DNA of 64,000 bases from the NCBI GenBank assembly GCA_964640385.1, contig CAZXFL010000002.1, positions 62,001-126,000 of the forward strand, in the 5' to 3' direction. Below the pieces are notes generated by a model, which did not search any database, was not told where the DNA came from, and saw nothing but the letters and a program-made list of their open reading frames with translations. The translations under genes and the position numbers were made by a program. How positions within the stretch are numbered: position 1 is the stretch's first letter; every line of letters begins with the position of its first letter. Shown here in pieces: positions 7,836 to 16,098 of the stretch. The stretch comes from JBBDIK01 sp964640385. Lineage in GTDB: Bacteria; Actinomycetota; UBA4738; JBBDHU01.

Positions 7836-8885
7836 CTATGTCCGGGGGGCGTTGCCATGCGATCCACCACTGTTTCCGGGCGAACCCCCACTGTGACCGG
7901 GCGAACTCCCACTGTTGCCGGGCGAGCCGCCACTGTGACCGGGCGAGCCGCCACTGTTGCCGGGCGAGCCGCCACTGTTGCCGGGCGAGCCGCCACTGTG
8001 ACCGGGCGAACCCCCACTGTTGCCGGGCGAATCCGGACTCCTGGGCTCCGCGCTGACTCCGCCGCCGGTCCCGGCACCACTACCACCGTTCCCATTGGAG
8101 CTCCTCTCATCGGCTGCCCCACCCGTGGGACGACCATCGTCTGACGAGGGCCGTTGTCGCCCGAGGTGCTGAATGTCGTCCGGCGGCCGCGATGGCTGGT
8201 CCGCCGACTCCAGCGCGACGGACGCAACTGACGTGTCGCTGCGCGCGCTCGGCCCCGAGGCCATGATGGGATCGTCCTCGGGTCGAGAGGGGAACAGCGG
8301 ATCACCGAACGCGGGAAGGGTAAAGACGGGATCGAAGGCGAACGGGATGGTGCGGATCGCCGGGAGCATGACAAGCGTCAGCACGAAGAGGAGGAGGAAG
8401 GACGCCCCTCCCAACAGCGGCTGATATCGCTGGGCAGGTCGGCGCCCGAGCGGAACCGTCTCGTCGGCGTGCGGGGACCAACTCACGTAGTTCGGGGGTG
8501 CCACCTCCGCGAACCCTGTCGACGGGGTCGCTCGAAGGGTGTGCTGGCGGTGGGCGGCGCGAACGGCTGTTCCCAATTCACTCGTTGCGTGAGCAGGGTC
8601 GACCTGTTCGTCCGCGTCGAACGCGGCGACGTCCGGGGGCCACACGACGACGATCCCTGCGCCGGGAGCCAGCCCCCGCGCTGCGACGACGGTCTCGACC
8701 GGGGCCTCCGTGCCGAACACGACGACGTCGGGATGCGTGAGGTGCACGACATCCTGAAGCTCGGTCGACGTGGACGCTTGGCCGCAGAGGTTGAATCCAT
8801 CCGCCCGAAGGAGGGGGCGGAGGCTTCGTGTCGCGGGTGGGGTACCGTCGACGGCGACAACGCGGATCGCCTCGTCTCGGTCCAT
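7836..8885 (-). CDS. Membrane protein: degenerate receiver domain, one TM, Ser/Gly/Pro repeat tail
   Basis: 349 residues. Residues 7-110 have the alternating beta-alpha pattern of a response-regulator receiver (VVAVDGTPPATRSL, then HPDVVVFGTEAP, then AGIVVVWPP), but the phosphoacceptor position after DVVVF is Gly rather than Asp and the acidic pair is missing, so it is a pseudo-receiver. A single membrane segment follows at about 165-188 (FLLLFVLTLVMLP). The rest is low complexity and ends in about eight copies of a seven-residue SPG(N/H)SGG unit, probably outside the cell. With the FHA protein upstream it may form a membrane signalling unit (inference). The start is the only ATG with a good fit. 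Confidence 0.55.
   Translation of the reverse strand: MDRDEAIRVVAVDGTPPATRSLRPLLRADGFNLCGQASTSTELQDVVHLTHPDVVVFGTEAPVETVVAARGLAPGAGIVVVWPPDVAAFDADEQVDPAHATSELGTAVRAAHRQHTLRATPSTGFAEVAPPNYVSWSPHADETVPLGRRPAQRYQPLLGGASFLLLFVLTLVMLPAIRTIPFAFDPVFTLPAFGDPLFPSRPEDDPIMASGPSARSDTSVASVALESADQPSRPPDDIQHLGRQRPSSDDGRPTGGAADERSSNGNGGSGAGTGGGVSAEPRSPDSPGNSGGSPGHSGGSPGNSGGSPGNSGGSPGHSGGSPGNSGSSPGHSGGSPGNSGGSHGNAPRT
7867..8032 (-). repeat. Eight 21-bp tandem repeats encoding SPG(N/H)SGG
   Basis: The plus-strand unit is close to GCCACTGTTGCCGGGCGAGC plus one base, alternating GTTG and GTGA so that the encoded residue alternates between Asn and His. Units vary at one or two bases. The array is in frame with the pseudo-receiver gene, so it is a coding minisatellite, not CRISPR. 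Confidence 0.85.
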
Positions 8886-9049
8886 CGGCTCGGTTGGTCT
8901 ACCCCCTTCGCCGTTCCCGCACCCAAAGCCATCCTTGTTCCCCGGGAACCAACTGGCAACCCGAGAGGGCAGAAATCACCCGAACGGACTGGTCCGTGCG
9001 CGTCCCCTCAGGCACGCCGGTCTCTGCCCGCGGTAAGGCGGTCGGGCCG

Positions 9050-10069
9050 TCAGGCCGCCAGAACCGCGGTGAACGATGTCGTCTTATTGAATCCGGGGCA
9101 CGTCAGCGTCGTCGTCACCGTGGGGCTCGTCCGAACCTTTTTCTGGATCGGATCCCGGCTGATCCGGAGCGTGACGGCCACCTTCGTGGCCACGGTCTCG
9201 TCCCCGATCAGCTCCCCCGCGATGGGGTGGAAGGAGATATCCACCTTGAAGGGTGCCTGCACGTGAACCCCGCCTTTCGCGCAGGTGGCGCGGATGGTGG
9301 AGCGGCCGCGGTAGTTCCCGCCCGTTCCCGTGTACGGGATCTGGAACTGGGCTCCGCTCTGTGCGACGCCTCCGCACGACCCGGAGGAACAGCGAGACTT
9401 GAAGGTGATGTCGTACTTCGGGCCGTCGTAGAAGCCGTCGACCCTCGCCTGCGTGGTCGGAAGCGGCTTGGTCTGCGTCGCTGTCGGACTCTCGAAGAGT
9501 GGTGAGGAGGGTGGCGACGGCACCAGGGGAGAAACCGGCTGCGCCACCACCGGTGGCGGGGAGGGCACCTCCTCGCTGCCTCCGGTCGCGAGCAGGACGA
9601 TCACGATGATCACGAGGAGGGCGGCGACCGCGCCGACGGCGACGATGACTGGGTTCTGGAGCAAGGAACCCTGCCGAGGAGCCCGGGGTGCCGGCGGCGG
9701 TGCTCCCGCGTCAGCGGTTGCGACCGGAACGGTAGCTGCGACCGGAACGGCCGCGACCGGGACCACCGGCGGTGCAGGAGCAGGAACGGCCAATGTGAAC
9801 GCGGCTCCCCCGACGCGGACCTCATCGCCGGCCTTCAGAGCAGTGACCGCAGCGATCCTCGTCCCGTTGACGAAGGTGCCACCGTCGGACCCCATGTCCT
9901 GCACGATCGGCGCGCCGGACGCGTCCGTCTTGAAGAATGCGTGCCGCGCTGAGATGCCGGGGTCCTGGAGAACGAAGTCGCAATCCGGAGCGCTCCCGAT
10001 GAGGAGGCCGCGCTCTCCTACCTCGAGCGTGCGTGCTTCCCCTGATGCGAGTACGACCGTGATCTGCAC
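9050..10069 (-). CDS. FHA-domain membrane protein with exported C-terminal domain
   Basis: 339 residues. Residues 1-92 are a forkhead-associated domain: RGLLIGSAPDCDFVL, then GISARHAFF, then VQDMGSDGGTFVNG, including the Gly-x-Arg/Ser, SxxH and NG positions that read phosphothreonine. A Pro/Ala-rich linker leads to one membrane segment at about 147-167 (VAVGAVAALLVIIVIVLLA). The outer part (about 230-339) is beta-rich with several Cys (CSSGSCGG, ATCAKGG, TCPGFN). FHA domains usually report Ser/Thr kinase activity, but no kinase is in the window. It lies between the DUF6620-like gene and the pseudo-receiver gene on the same strand and has its own promoter at 10126-10155. Confidence 0.75.
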   Translation of the reverse strand: MQITVVLASGEARTLEVGERGLLIGSAPDCDFVLQDPGISARHAFFKTDASGAPIVQDMGSDGGTFVNGTRIAAVTALKAGDEVRVGGAAFTLAVPAPAPPVVPVAAVPVAATVPVATADAGAPPPAPRAPRQGSLLQNPVIVAVGAVAALLVIIVIVLLATGGSEEVPSPPPVVAQPVSPLVPSPPSSPLFESPTATQTKPLPTTQARVDGFYDGPKYDITFKSRCSSGSCGGVAQSGAQFQIPYTGTGGNYRGRSTIRATCAKGGVHVQAPFKVDISFHPIAGELIGDETVATKVAVTLRISRDPIQKKVRTSPTVTTTLTCPGFNKTTSFTAVLAA

Positions 10070-10125
10070 CGGCGTCCCTCCAGTCGATCCGACGCGCCCG
10101 CAGCGGGCCGCGCCCGTGATGATGG

Positions 10126-10155
10126 ATTCTAGAGGTATCCCTCCGCATTTTTCAA
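10126..10155 (-). promoter_or_regulatory. Promoter of the FHA gene
   Basis: Read on the minus strand: -35 TTGAAA (10155-10150), an 18-base spacer, then -10 TAGAAT (10131-10126). Transcription would start near 10119, giving a leader of about 50 bases to the ATG at 10069. Confidence 0.55.
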
Positions 10156-10225
10156 AGCGGCCGAGCGGTGGGGTATGCCACCTGTGAAGCCGTCGGCATC
10201 CCTCGTCGGGACTTCCATGCGTTCG

Positions 10226-10588
10226 CTAGGCGCGGCCGGTGTACAGGGCGTTGATCCGCTGGCCCACCGCGGGGTTGCGCTTCGTCCGCTCGTTCCACCC
10301 GTCGAGGGCGGTCTGCCAATCTTCGCCCGACACTCCCTTGGACGCCGCGATCTCGGGAGCCTTCGTCTGGTCGTAGTTGAACGCCGCGAGCCCCTTCGAG
10401 ACCTCGACGAACAGCTCCAGGGATACGCCGGCGATCGGTTCGAAGTCAGGGCCTTCCTGTGGGATCGTCCCTCCCGCCGTTGCCTCGTTCGCGGCAGCGA
10501 TCGCATTGGCTTGATCCTTGACCGCCTTTGTCTGTGCCATGAGCTGCGCCATCGTTCCGTCGTCCTTGTCCTTCTTGAACAGGCCCAT
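10226..10588 (-). CDS. Small conserved cytoplasmic protein (possibly DUF6620-like)
   Basis: 120 residues, no signal peptide. The N-terminus is MGLFKKDKDD, followed by a charged helix, then VSLELFVEVSKGLAAFNYDQ and a C-terminal WNERTKRNPAVGQRINALYT. This resembles a conserved actinobacterial family of unknown function; my assignment to DUF6620 is from memory of the pattern and uncertain. The ATG at 10588 is chosen over upstream starts because of its AAGGAG site and the typical MGLF start. It is followed on the same strand by the FHA gene. Confidence 0.5.
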   Translation of the reverse strand: MGLFKKDKDDGTMAQLMAQTKAVKDQANAIAAANEATAGGTIPQEGPDFEPIAGVSLELFVEVSKGLAAFNYDQTKAPEIAASKGVSGEDWQTALDGWNERTKRNPAVGQRINALYTGRA

Positions 10589-10723
10589 CTGTTCGCTCCT
10601 TCCGGAAGCCTGTGTGCGTGTGACCGGATCGCGGTCCATGGTAGGGCCGCCCGCGAAGGAAAGCGAATCGAGACGGGTCGGCGAGCCGCGTAGGATGGCG
10701 TGCACGGAGGAAAGGAGCCTGGG

Positions 10724-11167
10724 ATGGCTGCAGAACGACGCGCGCGCGCAGTATGGGAGGGGACCCTCCTCGAGGGAGATGGTCGGGTTTCCACCCAAAG
10801 TTCGTCGGTCCTTTCGGACCAAGCGGTCACCTGGTCGGCCAGGACCGAGGATCCAGACGGGCTCACCAGTCCGGAGGAGCTGCTCGCTGCGGCTCACGCG
10901 TCGTGTTACGCGATGGCTCTTTCGGCCTCACTGGCGCGTGCGGGCACCCCGTCGGAGCGGCTCGAGGTCACCGCCACCTGTACGTTCGACAAGGTCGGCG
11001 ACGGTTGGGCGGTCACGACGATGGACCTGCACGTCCTCGGGCGTGTTCCCGGTCTCGATCAAGGTGGCTTCGAGGAAGGCGCCCGGGCCGGCGAGGAAGG
11101 GTGCCCCATCTCGAACGCGATCCGCGGCAACGTCGTGATCAACGTCACCGCGGAGTTGGAGACCTAG
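10724..11167 (+). CDS. OsmC/Ohr-family peroxiredoxin
   Basis: 147 residues from the ATG at 10724, which has an AAAGGAG ribosome site. Two conserved cysteines are present: C61 in AAHASCYAMAL and about C127 in EEGCPISNAI, the thiol pair that reduces organic hydroperoxides in this family. The sequence SPEELLAAAHASCYAMALS is the OsmC subfamily hallmark rather than Ohr. It is cytoplasmic and reducing power probably comes from a lipoylated protein or other dithiol, as known for the family. It diverges from the minus-strand gene at 10588; regulation is not visible. Confidence 0.85.
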   Translation: MAAERRARAVWEGTLLEGDGRVSTQSSSVLSDQAVTWSARTEDPDGLTSPEELLAAAHASCYAMALSASLARAGTPSERLEVTATCTFDKVGDGWAVTTMDLHVLGRVPGLDQGGFEEGARAGEEGCPISNAIRGNVVINVTAELET

Positions 11168-11259
11168 GGCTGGCTGCCGACCTGTCTGCTGGCCCGCCGT
11201 TCGGGTCCCGGTCGCCCGCCCGCCCCCTCGTTCAGCCGCACCAGCGCCCTCGCTCTCTC

Positions 11260-11886
11260 ATGGTTCTCTCATGCGTCGGGATCCATCGTGGGGCCGACGG
11301 CAGAGCGCTCGCGGTGCCGACCGATGCGGCCGCGGAGTCGGAGATGCCCGCGGACCTGGCGACGATCGAGGCCGGCGCGGGTGCTGTCTTCGACGCGGCA
11401 GGGTCGGGCGACTGGAGCGCGGCCTCGGCCGGGGTGCGCGATGTGGAAGGCGCCTGGGAAAGCTATCGGACCGACGACGCGGTGCTGGTGCTCATCGAGC
11501 CCAGGATGAGCGGCGCGCTCGACGTGCTGGCGGCGGCGGTCGCGTCGCGCGATGCGGCGAAGGCCCGTCAAGCGGCGATCGACGTCGCCCAGTCGACCCT
11601 CGATCTGCAGCTCCGTTACCGGCCCGTCACCGAGATCGACCTCGCGCGGTTCAACCTATGGCTGGCCCAGATGCTGGTCGACGCGTCGGCCGGCGATGCG
11701 TCGGCGGTCAACGGAGACTACTTCACGCTCGACTACATCCGGGATCGGATCCTCGGTGCGCTGAACGATGCCGACATGACCAGCATCAACGCACAGCTCG
11801 AGGAGCTCCAGGGCGCCGTCGCCGACCGCGACATGTCCGCCGTCTCCGAGGCGGCACGACAGATGCGGGAGACGATGCCTGGCTAG
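11260..11886 (+). CDS. Hypothetical helical protein
   Basis: 208 residues from ATG 11260. The sequence is almost entirely alpha-helical, with an Ala-rich tandem pattern (DLATIEAGAGAVFDAAGSGD, then AAAVASRDAAKARQAAIDVA) reminiscent of four-helix bundle sensors or of exported helical proteins of metal-handling regions. A short hydrophobic start (MVLSCVGI) could be a cut signal or lipoprotein start, but no proper lipobox is seen. It stands 67 bases before the next gene. No family recognised. Confidence 0.5.
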   Translation: MVLSCVGIHRGADGRALAVPTDAAAESEMPADLATIEAGAGAVFDAAGSGDWSAASAGVRDVEGAWESYRTDDAVLVLIEPRMSGALDVLAAAVASRDAAKARQAAIDVAQSTLDLQLRYRPVTEIDLARFNLWLAQMLVDASAGDASAVNGDYFTLDYIRDRILGALNDADMTSINAQLEELQGAVADRDMSAVSEAARQMRETMPG

Positions 11887-11953
11887 GGTCCGGTACGCCC
11901 TCCGGCTTCAATAGAGTGTGTAGCTGCAAGGGTTCGATGAGCCGGAGGGTCAG

Positions 11954-12661
11954 ATGGAACGGTGGGTGCTGGCCGCAGCGCTGGTCGCGACGCTCGTGGG
12001 GGGCGGGATCCTGACGCCCGGCGCGGCGCTCGCGGACGACACGTCGGCGCGCGCGCCGGTCCCTGCCGGTCCCACCCAGCCGCCGTTCGAGTCGAGTATC
12101 GAACGCATCAGCGACTCGGTCCGCAACCTGATGACGGGGCGGTCGTGGCGTCGCGGCTGTCCGGTTGCGATCCACGATCTGCGGTACCTCACGCTCCGCT
12201 ACCAGACGTTCTCCGGCGGGTCTCGGATGGGTGAGCTGGTCGTCCACGAGCGGTGGGCCGATGAGATCGTGACGGTGTTCTCGGACCTATATGCAGCCGC
12301 CTTCCCGATCCGCCGGATGCGGTTGGTCGACCACTACGGCGCGAACGACACCCGGTCGATGCGCCACGACAACACCTCGGCGTTCAACTGCCGCTGGCGT
12401 GCCGGCTCACCCGGTGTCTGGTCCCAGCACGCCTACGGCCGGGCGATCGATGTGAACCCGGTCGAGAACCCGTACTTCGTTCCACCCGACTACGTGTCGC
12501 CCCCCGAGGGCCGGCCGTACCTCGATCGGAGCCGCGACCGGCCGGGGATGATCCACGCGCACGATGACGTCGTGGACGCGTTCCGGCGGATCGACTGGCG
12601 TTGGGGTGGCAACTGGAACAACATCAAGGACTGGCAGCACTTCTCCGCAACAGGGAAGTAG
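11954..12661 (+). CDS. Exported M15-like D-alanyl-D-alanine carboxypeptidase
   Basis: 235 residues with a signal peptide (MERWVLAAALVATLVGGG, cleavage near ALA). The core has the zinc-binding pattern of the M15 family: SQHAYGRAIDVNP supplies His and Asp, and the C-terminal DWQHFS supplies the second His. Preceding MRHDNTSAFNCR gives the conserved turn of this subfamily (VanY/extensin-like). The enzyme should trim the terminal D-Ala of peptidoglycan stem peptides outside the membrane. The ATG at 11954 has a GGAGGG site. Neighbours are unknown proteins. Confidence 0.75.
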   Translation: MERWVLAAALVATLVGGGILTPGAALADDTSARAPVPAGPTQPPFESSIERISDSVRNLMTGRSWRRGCPVAIHDLRYLTLRYQTFSGGSRMGELVVHERWADEIVTVFSDLYAAAFPIRRMRLVDHYGANDTRSMRHDNTSAFNCRWRAGSPGVWSQHAYGRAIDVNPVENPYFVPPDYVSPPEGRPYLDRSRDRPGMIHAHDDVVDAFRRIDWRWGGNWNNIKDWQHFSATGK

Positions 12662-12679
12662 CAGCCGTACGGCCCGCGG

Positions 12680-12685
12680 TAAGCT
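12680..12685 (+). promoter_or_regulatory. -10 box TAAGCT before a leaderless short frame
   Basis: TAAGCT ends seven bases before a GTG at 12693, the spacing expected when the start codon itself is the transcript start. No clear -35 is seen. Confidence 0.35.
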
Positions 12686-12692
12686 CGTGCGC

Positions 12693-12758
12693 GTGATCGA
12701 AGTCACCTGTATGTCCGGGTTCCAGGTTCGGGGAACCGAGGGCGGCGGTGACGCCTGA
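12693..12758 (+). CDS. Possible leaderless 21-aa leader peptide
   Basis: GTG 12693 opens a 21-residue frame ending MSGFQVRGTEGGGDA, with its stop at 12756-12758. It overlaps the GTG start of the next gene (12748) by eleven bases. The -10 box TAAGCT seven bases upstream suggests that the transcript starts at this GTG. It may be a translated leader that feeds ribosomes into the next gene. There is no homology argument, so confidence is low. Confidence 0.3.
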   Translation: MIEVTCMSGFQVRGTEGGGDA

Positions 12759-13317
12759 CGATCACGAGGGTCCCGGGCAGCCCCCCGCGGTCGATGCCGA
12801 GCCCGCACTGACGAACGTTCCCGTTGCGCCCCAGGTGGTTGGGCAGGCGCTCGAATCGCTCATCCTGTACCTGGGCGACGACGGCATCCATCACCTGCAC
12901 CCGATCCATTCGGCGACGCTGCGGCTCGGGTGGCAGGCGGACCTGCAGCCGGGCGAGGTCGTCGTCGATGCGGCGGCGCGCTACGGGCTTGCGCCGTTCC
13001 TCGTTCACTCCACGTCCTGGCGGATGGAGGAGGGCCGGGTGGTGCTGACGTACGTGGTCGGCGTCGAGCCGCCGGAGGAGCTCAACGAGTTCCTTGCCGA
13101 CGACCTGGTCGGTCGTTCGGAGCTTGCCCGAGGGGACGCGATGGGCCCGCCGGTGGACATCGGCGTCGTCCAGGTGGTCGAACACGGCCTTCGCCATCTC
13201 GCCTGGCTCGTCAAGGACGATGCCGCGGTCCACGACGCGCTGCCGAACTGGGTCGATGCCCTGTCTGCCTACGAACCCGAACCGTTCCGGGCGTTCGGCG
13301 GCTCGGCGAACGGGTGA
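12748..13317 (+). CDS. Conserved hypothetical protein
   Basis: 189 residues, cytoplasmic, no signal or membrane segment. The central part reads ALESLILYLGDDGIHHLHPI and SWRMEEGRVVLTYVVGV, which looks like a compact alpha/beta fold conserved in actinobacteria; I do not know a function. The start is GTG 12748, overlapping the short frame before it. It is followed after 55 bases by a membrane protein with its own leaderless promoter. Confidence 0.5.
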   Translation: MTPDDHEGPGQPPAVDAEPALTNVPVAPQVVGQALESLILYLGDDGIHHLHPIHSATLRLGWQADLQPGEVVVDAAARYGLAPFLVHSTSWRMEEGRVVLTYVVGVEPPEELNEFLADDLVGRSELARGDAMGPPVDIGVVQVVEHGLRHLAWLVKDDAAVHDALPNWVDALSAYEPEPFRAFGGSANG

Positions 13318-13359
13318 TCGTGACCGAGGTGACCCGAATGGGGTCGCCGCCGAGCTTGC

Positions 13360-13365
13360 TAGAAT
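13360..13365 (+). promoter_or_regulatory. -10 box TAGAAT of a leaderless transcript
   Basis: TAGAAT (preceded by TTGC) ends seven bases before the GTG at 13373. The spacing fits transcription starting at the start codon. No ribosome site precedes the GTG. Confidence 0.5.
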
Positions 13366-13372
13366 CCGGCCC

Positions 13373-13999
13373 GTGCTGAAGCGGGGGTCCGTCGCGAGGG
13401 GCTTGGCGGTAGTCGGGGTCGTCCTGGCCGCCGTGCTGCTCATCCCGGCGATCGCGAACGCTCAGGTACCGATCGACCCCACCACCGAGGCCGAGCTCAA
13501 CGACGGCGGCTGGATCTACTGGATCGACTGGCTCGTCCTCGGGCTCAGCGTGCTCCTGTGTTTGCTCCTGATCTTCGGGTACATGAGGCTTTCCCCGCGG
13601 TTCCGCCGTGCTGAGGCCGACGAACCCGCCGTCCTGCGGCCCGGCGTGAAGGCGCCGAAGGTGCAGCTCGGCGCCGTCGCTCCGCGTCCGCCAGCGTCTC
13701 CGCGCCAGGTCGAGGCGGTGGCCGCTCCGGCTCCGAGGCCCGCCGCTCCGGTCGCCGCGCCTGCCGCAGCCCCGCCTGCCGCAGCCTCGCCGGCCGTCGT
13801 GCCGGCAGCGGCCCCAGCGTCCGCGCCGGAGGCACCGGCCGCCGACCCTCCTGCGGAGAAGAAGGAAGCCGAACTGGATAAGGAGGCGTTCGATAAGGTC
13901 CTGCAGGAGCAGCTCGACAAGGGGGTCGACCGGCGCGTGGCCGAAGGCCGCGCCCGATCCGCCGCCTTGCAAGCCGGACGCAAGAAGGCAGGCGGCTGA
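13373..13999 (+). CDS. Membrane protein with Ala/Pro-rich cytoplasmic tail
   Basis: 208 residues from GTG 13373. A signal or first membrane segment (GLAVVGVVLAAVLLIPAIAN) is followed by a short loop, then a second membrane segment at about 50-72 (WLVLGLSVLLCLLLIFGYM). The remainder is a long Ala/Pro linker and a charged helical end (EKKEAELDKEAFDKVLQEQL). No family recognised. The gene stands just before the DUF2342-tilS run and ends 32 bases before it. Confidence 0.5.
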   Translation: MLKRGSVARGLAVVGVVLAAVLLIPAIANAQVPIDPTTEAELNDGGWIYWIDWLVLGLSVLLCLLLIFGYMRLSPRFRRAEADEPAVLRPGVKAPKVQLGAVAPRPPASPRQVEAVAAPAPRPAAPVAAPAAAPPAAASPAVVPAAAPASAPEAPAADPPAEKKEAELDKEAFDKVLQEQLDKGVDRRVAEGRARSAALQAGRKKAGG

Positions 14000-14031
14000 C
14001 CACGGCCGAGGCCTCGGCGGTCGACTGGGGC

Positions 14032-15081
14032 ATGAAGTCCCGCAGCACCGCCCGGTTCATCGACTGGGGTTCCGCGTCGCGCAGCGCCCGCAGCGTCGGC
14101 GGTCCCGGCCCCAGGGTCACGCCCGACGAGCGCTCCGCGCTCACCAAGGACTTCCAGTTCGCGGTCGAACGTGCCGAAGATCTCGTCGCGGGGTTCACGC
14201 GGCTCCCGGCACCGGCAAGCCGGACGCGCGCATGGATCATGGGCCGGGGTGGATGGGCGGATGCGAACCTCCGCAGCCTCGAACGCGTCATCGGCCCGCT
14301 CATCGAGCGGCTGCTCTCCTCGCACCCGAGCCGCAGGGCTTGGCGTGCCAAAGCGTTGGGAACGCAGCTGGGTGGCTTGCTCGGATACGTCTCGCGCAAG
14401 GTCGTTGGCCAGTACGACGTGTTCCTGCCGGCCGACGACGAGGGACTCCTCTACTTCGTCGGACCGAACGTGGTGGCGATCGAGCGCAAGTTCGGGCTCG
14501 AGCGGATGGACTTCCGGATGTGGGTGGCGATACATGAGGTCACGCACCGGGTGCAGTTCGCCGCGGCGCCCTGGCTCCGCGGGTACCTTGCCGGCATGGT
14601 CGACGCGTACCTGGCTACCGTCGACATCGACTCGAAGAAGATGATCGAGAACCTGCAGCGCGCCGCCCGGGAGATGGCCGAGCGCGGCGAGTGGCGGAGC
14701 GTCTCGGTCGTCCTCGCGATGATGACGCCCGAGCAGCTCGCGATCTTCCACCGGATGCAGTCGATGATGTCGCTCCTGGAGGGTCACGCATCGTTCGTGA
14801 TGAACCAGCTCGGCAAGGAGCATCTCGGGACGTTCGATAGGCTGCAGCGGGGGCTGAAGGAACGTCGCAACGTGGGTGGTATGGAGAAGACGTTCCAGCG
14901 GATCATCGGGTTCGACCAGAAGGTCAAGCAGTACGGGGCGGGCGAACACTTCGTCACCGGCGTCGTCCAGGAAGCCGGGATGGCCGGGCTCAACGCGGTC
15001 TGGAGCGCGCCGAGCACACTGCCCACGATGGAGGAGATCGCCGAGCCGAGCCGCTGGCTCGCGCGCGTCCGGCCCGGCTGA
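14032..15081 (+). CDS. DUF2342 zincin-like metalloprotease (F420-associated family)
   Basis: 349 residues. The core motif HEVTHRVQF supplies HExxH zinc ligands, preceded by MDFRMWVAI and followed by APWLRG. This is the actinobacterial family once named for co-occurrence with coenzyme F420 and also called DUF2342; its substrate is not known. It commonly precedes tilS, as it does here, with a one-base overlap (TGATG at 15079-15083). No signal peptide is evident. The start ATG 14032 gives the usual FIDW sequence near the N-terminus. Confidence 0.8.
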   Translation: MKSRSTARFIDWGSASRSARSVGGPGPRVTPDERSALTKDFQFAVERAEDLVAGFTRLPAPASRTRAWIMGRGGWADANLRSLERVIGPLIERLLSSHPSRRAWRAKALGTQLGGLLGYVSRKVVGQYDVFLPADDEGLLYFVGPNVVAIERKFGLERMDFRMWVAIHEVTHRVQFAAAPWLRGYLAGMVDAYLATVDIDSKKMIENLQRAAREMAERGEWRSVSVVLAMMTPEQLAIFHRMQSMMSLLEGHASFVMNQLGKEHLGTFDRLQRGLKERRNVGGMEKTFQRIIGFDQKVKQYGAGEHFVTGVVQEAGMAGLNAVWSAPSTLPTMEEIAEPSRWLARVRPG

Positions 15082-16082
15082 TGGGTCGCCGCCCGCCCGC
15101 GGTCGCCCGGGTGCTCGAGCGGGTGACGGCAACGATCCGCGAACACGAGATGGTCGCGCCCGGCCAGACCGTGGTGGCGTCGGTCTCGGGCGGGCCCGAT
15201 TCCCTCTGCATGCTCTCTGCGCTCGTCGAACTTCGTCGGCTCTTCAAGATCACCCTCGAGGTGTTCCATTTCGACCATCGACTCCGGGAGGGATCGGGGG
15301 CCGACGCCGACTACGTCCGGCGCGTGTCTGAGCGGCTGAAGCTCCCTTTCCATCTGCGGGTCGCCGGCTCCGAGCCCGCGAAGGGCGGGTCCGTGGAGGA
15401 CTGGGCGCACCGCGCGCGGCTCGGTTCACTGGCGCTGGTCCTGCGCGATACGGGGGCAGACCGGGCGGCGATCGCACACACGCGGGACGACCAAGCCGAG
15501 ACGGTCCTGCTGGCGGCCATCCGCGGAGGCGGCTTGGATGCGATGGCGGGGATCCGTCCCGTGCATGGTCCGCACATCCGCCCGCTCATCGACGTCACAC
15601 GGGACGAGGTCGAGGCGTTCTGCCGGTCGCTCCGGTTGCGGCCCCGCGTCGATCCGACGAACCGCGACACTCGTTTGCTGCGCAACGCGGTTCGGCTCAA
15701 GGCGATCCCCGATATCGAGCGCGCGACGGGACGCGAGATCCGTGAGGCGTTGGCAAGGACCGCGGGACTCCTGCGTGAGGACGCCGACGAACTTCAGCGG
15801 CTCGCCGTTGCGGCGGAGGACGAACTGGTCGAGGAGCGGGAGGAGGGGTTCGGCCTGCCTGCCGCGCCGCTACTGGCGTTGCCCCGGGCCGTGTCGTCGC
15901 GGGTCGCCCGCGCGGTCCTGTATCGGGCCGGCTACCTCCCGACCGCCGAGATGATCGATGCGCTCCTCGATCTGGCCGCCGGCCGCCCCGGCCGCCGGCG
16001 CGACCTGCCGGGCCCCTCGACAGCGACCCGCGCGCAGGGGTATGTTCTGCTTCCTCGCACTTCCCCCGAGGTCGCCGAGTGA
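15081..16082 (+). CDS. tilS: tRNA(Ile)-lysidine synthase
   Basis: 333 residues. The N-terminal PP-loop motif SGGPDS (about residue 37) binds ATP; HFDHRLREGS and HTRDDQAETVLL are conserved. The enzyme attaches lysine to the wobble cytidine of tRNA-Ile(CAU) so that it reads AUA. The C-terminal substrate-recognition region is short, as in many actinobacteria. It overlaps the metalloprotease stop by one base and is followed by hpt after 16 bases, so the three are probably one operon. Confidence 0.88.
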   Translation: MGRRPPAVARVLERVTATIREHEMVAPGQTVVASVSGGPDSLCMLSALVELRRLFKITLEVFHFDHRLREGSGADADYVRRVSERLKLPFHLRVAGSEPAKGGSVEDWAHRARLGSLALVLRDTGADRAAIAHTRDDQAETVLLAAIRGGGLDAMAGIRPVHGPHIRPLIDVTRDEVEAFCRSLRLRPRVDPTNRDTRLLRNAVRLKAIPDIERATGREIREALARTAGLLREDADELQRLAVAAEDELVEEREEGFGLPAAPLLALPRAVSSRVARAVLYRAGYLPTAEMIDALLDLAAGRPGRRRDLPGPSTATRAQGYVLLPRTSPEVAE

Positions 16083-16098
16083 ACGGGGGAGTCGCGCC

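Noticed and set aside
7867..8032. CRISPR-like array of 21-bp units
   Set aside because: Units are directly adjacent without spacers and stay in frame with a protein gene.
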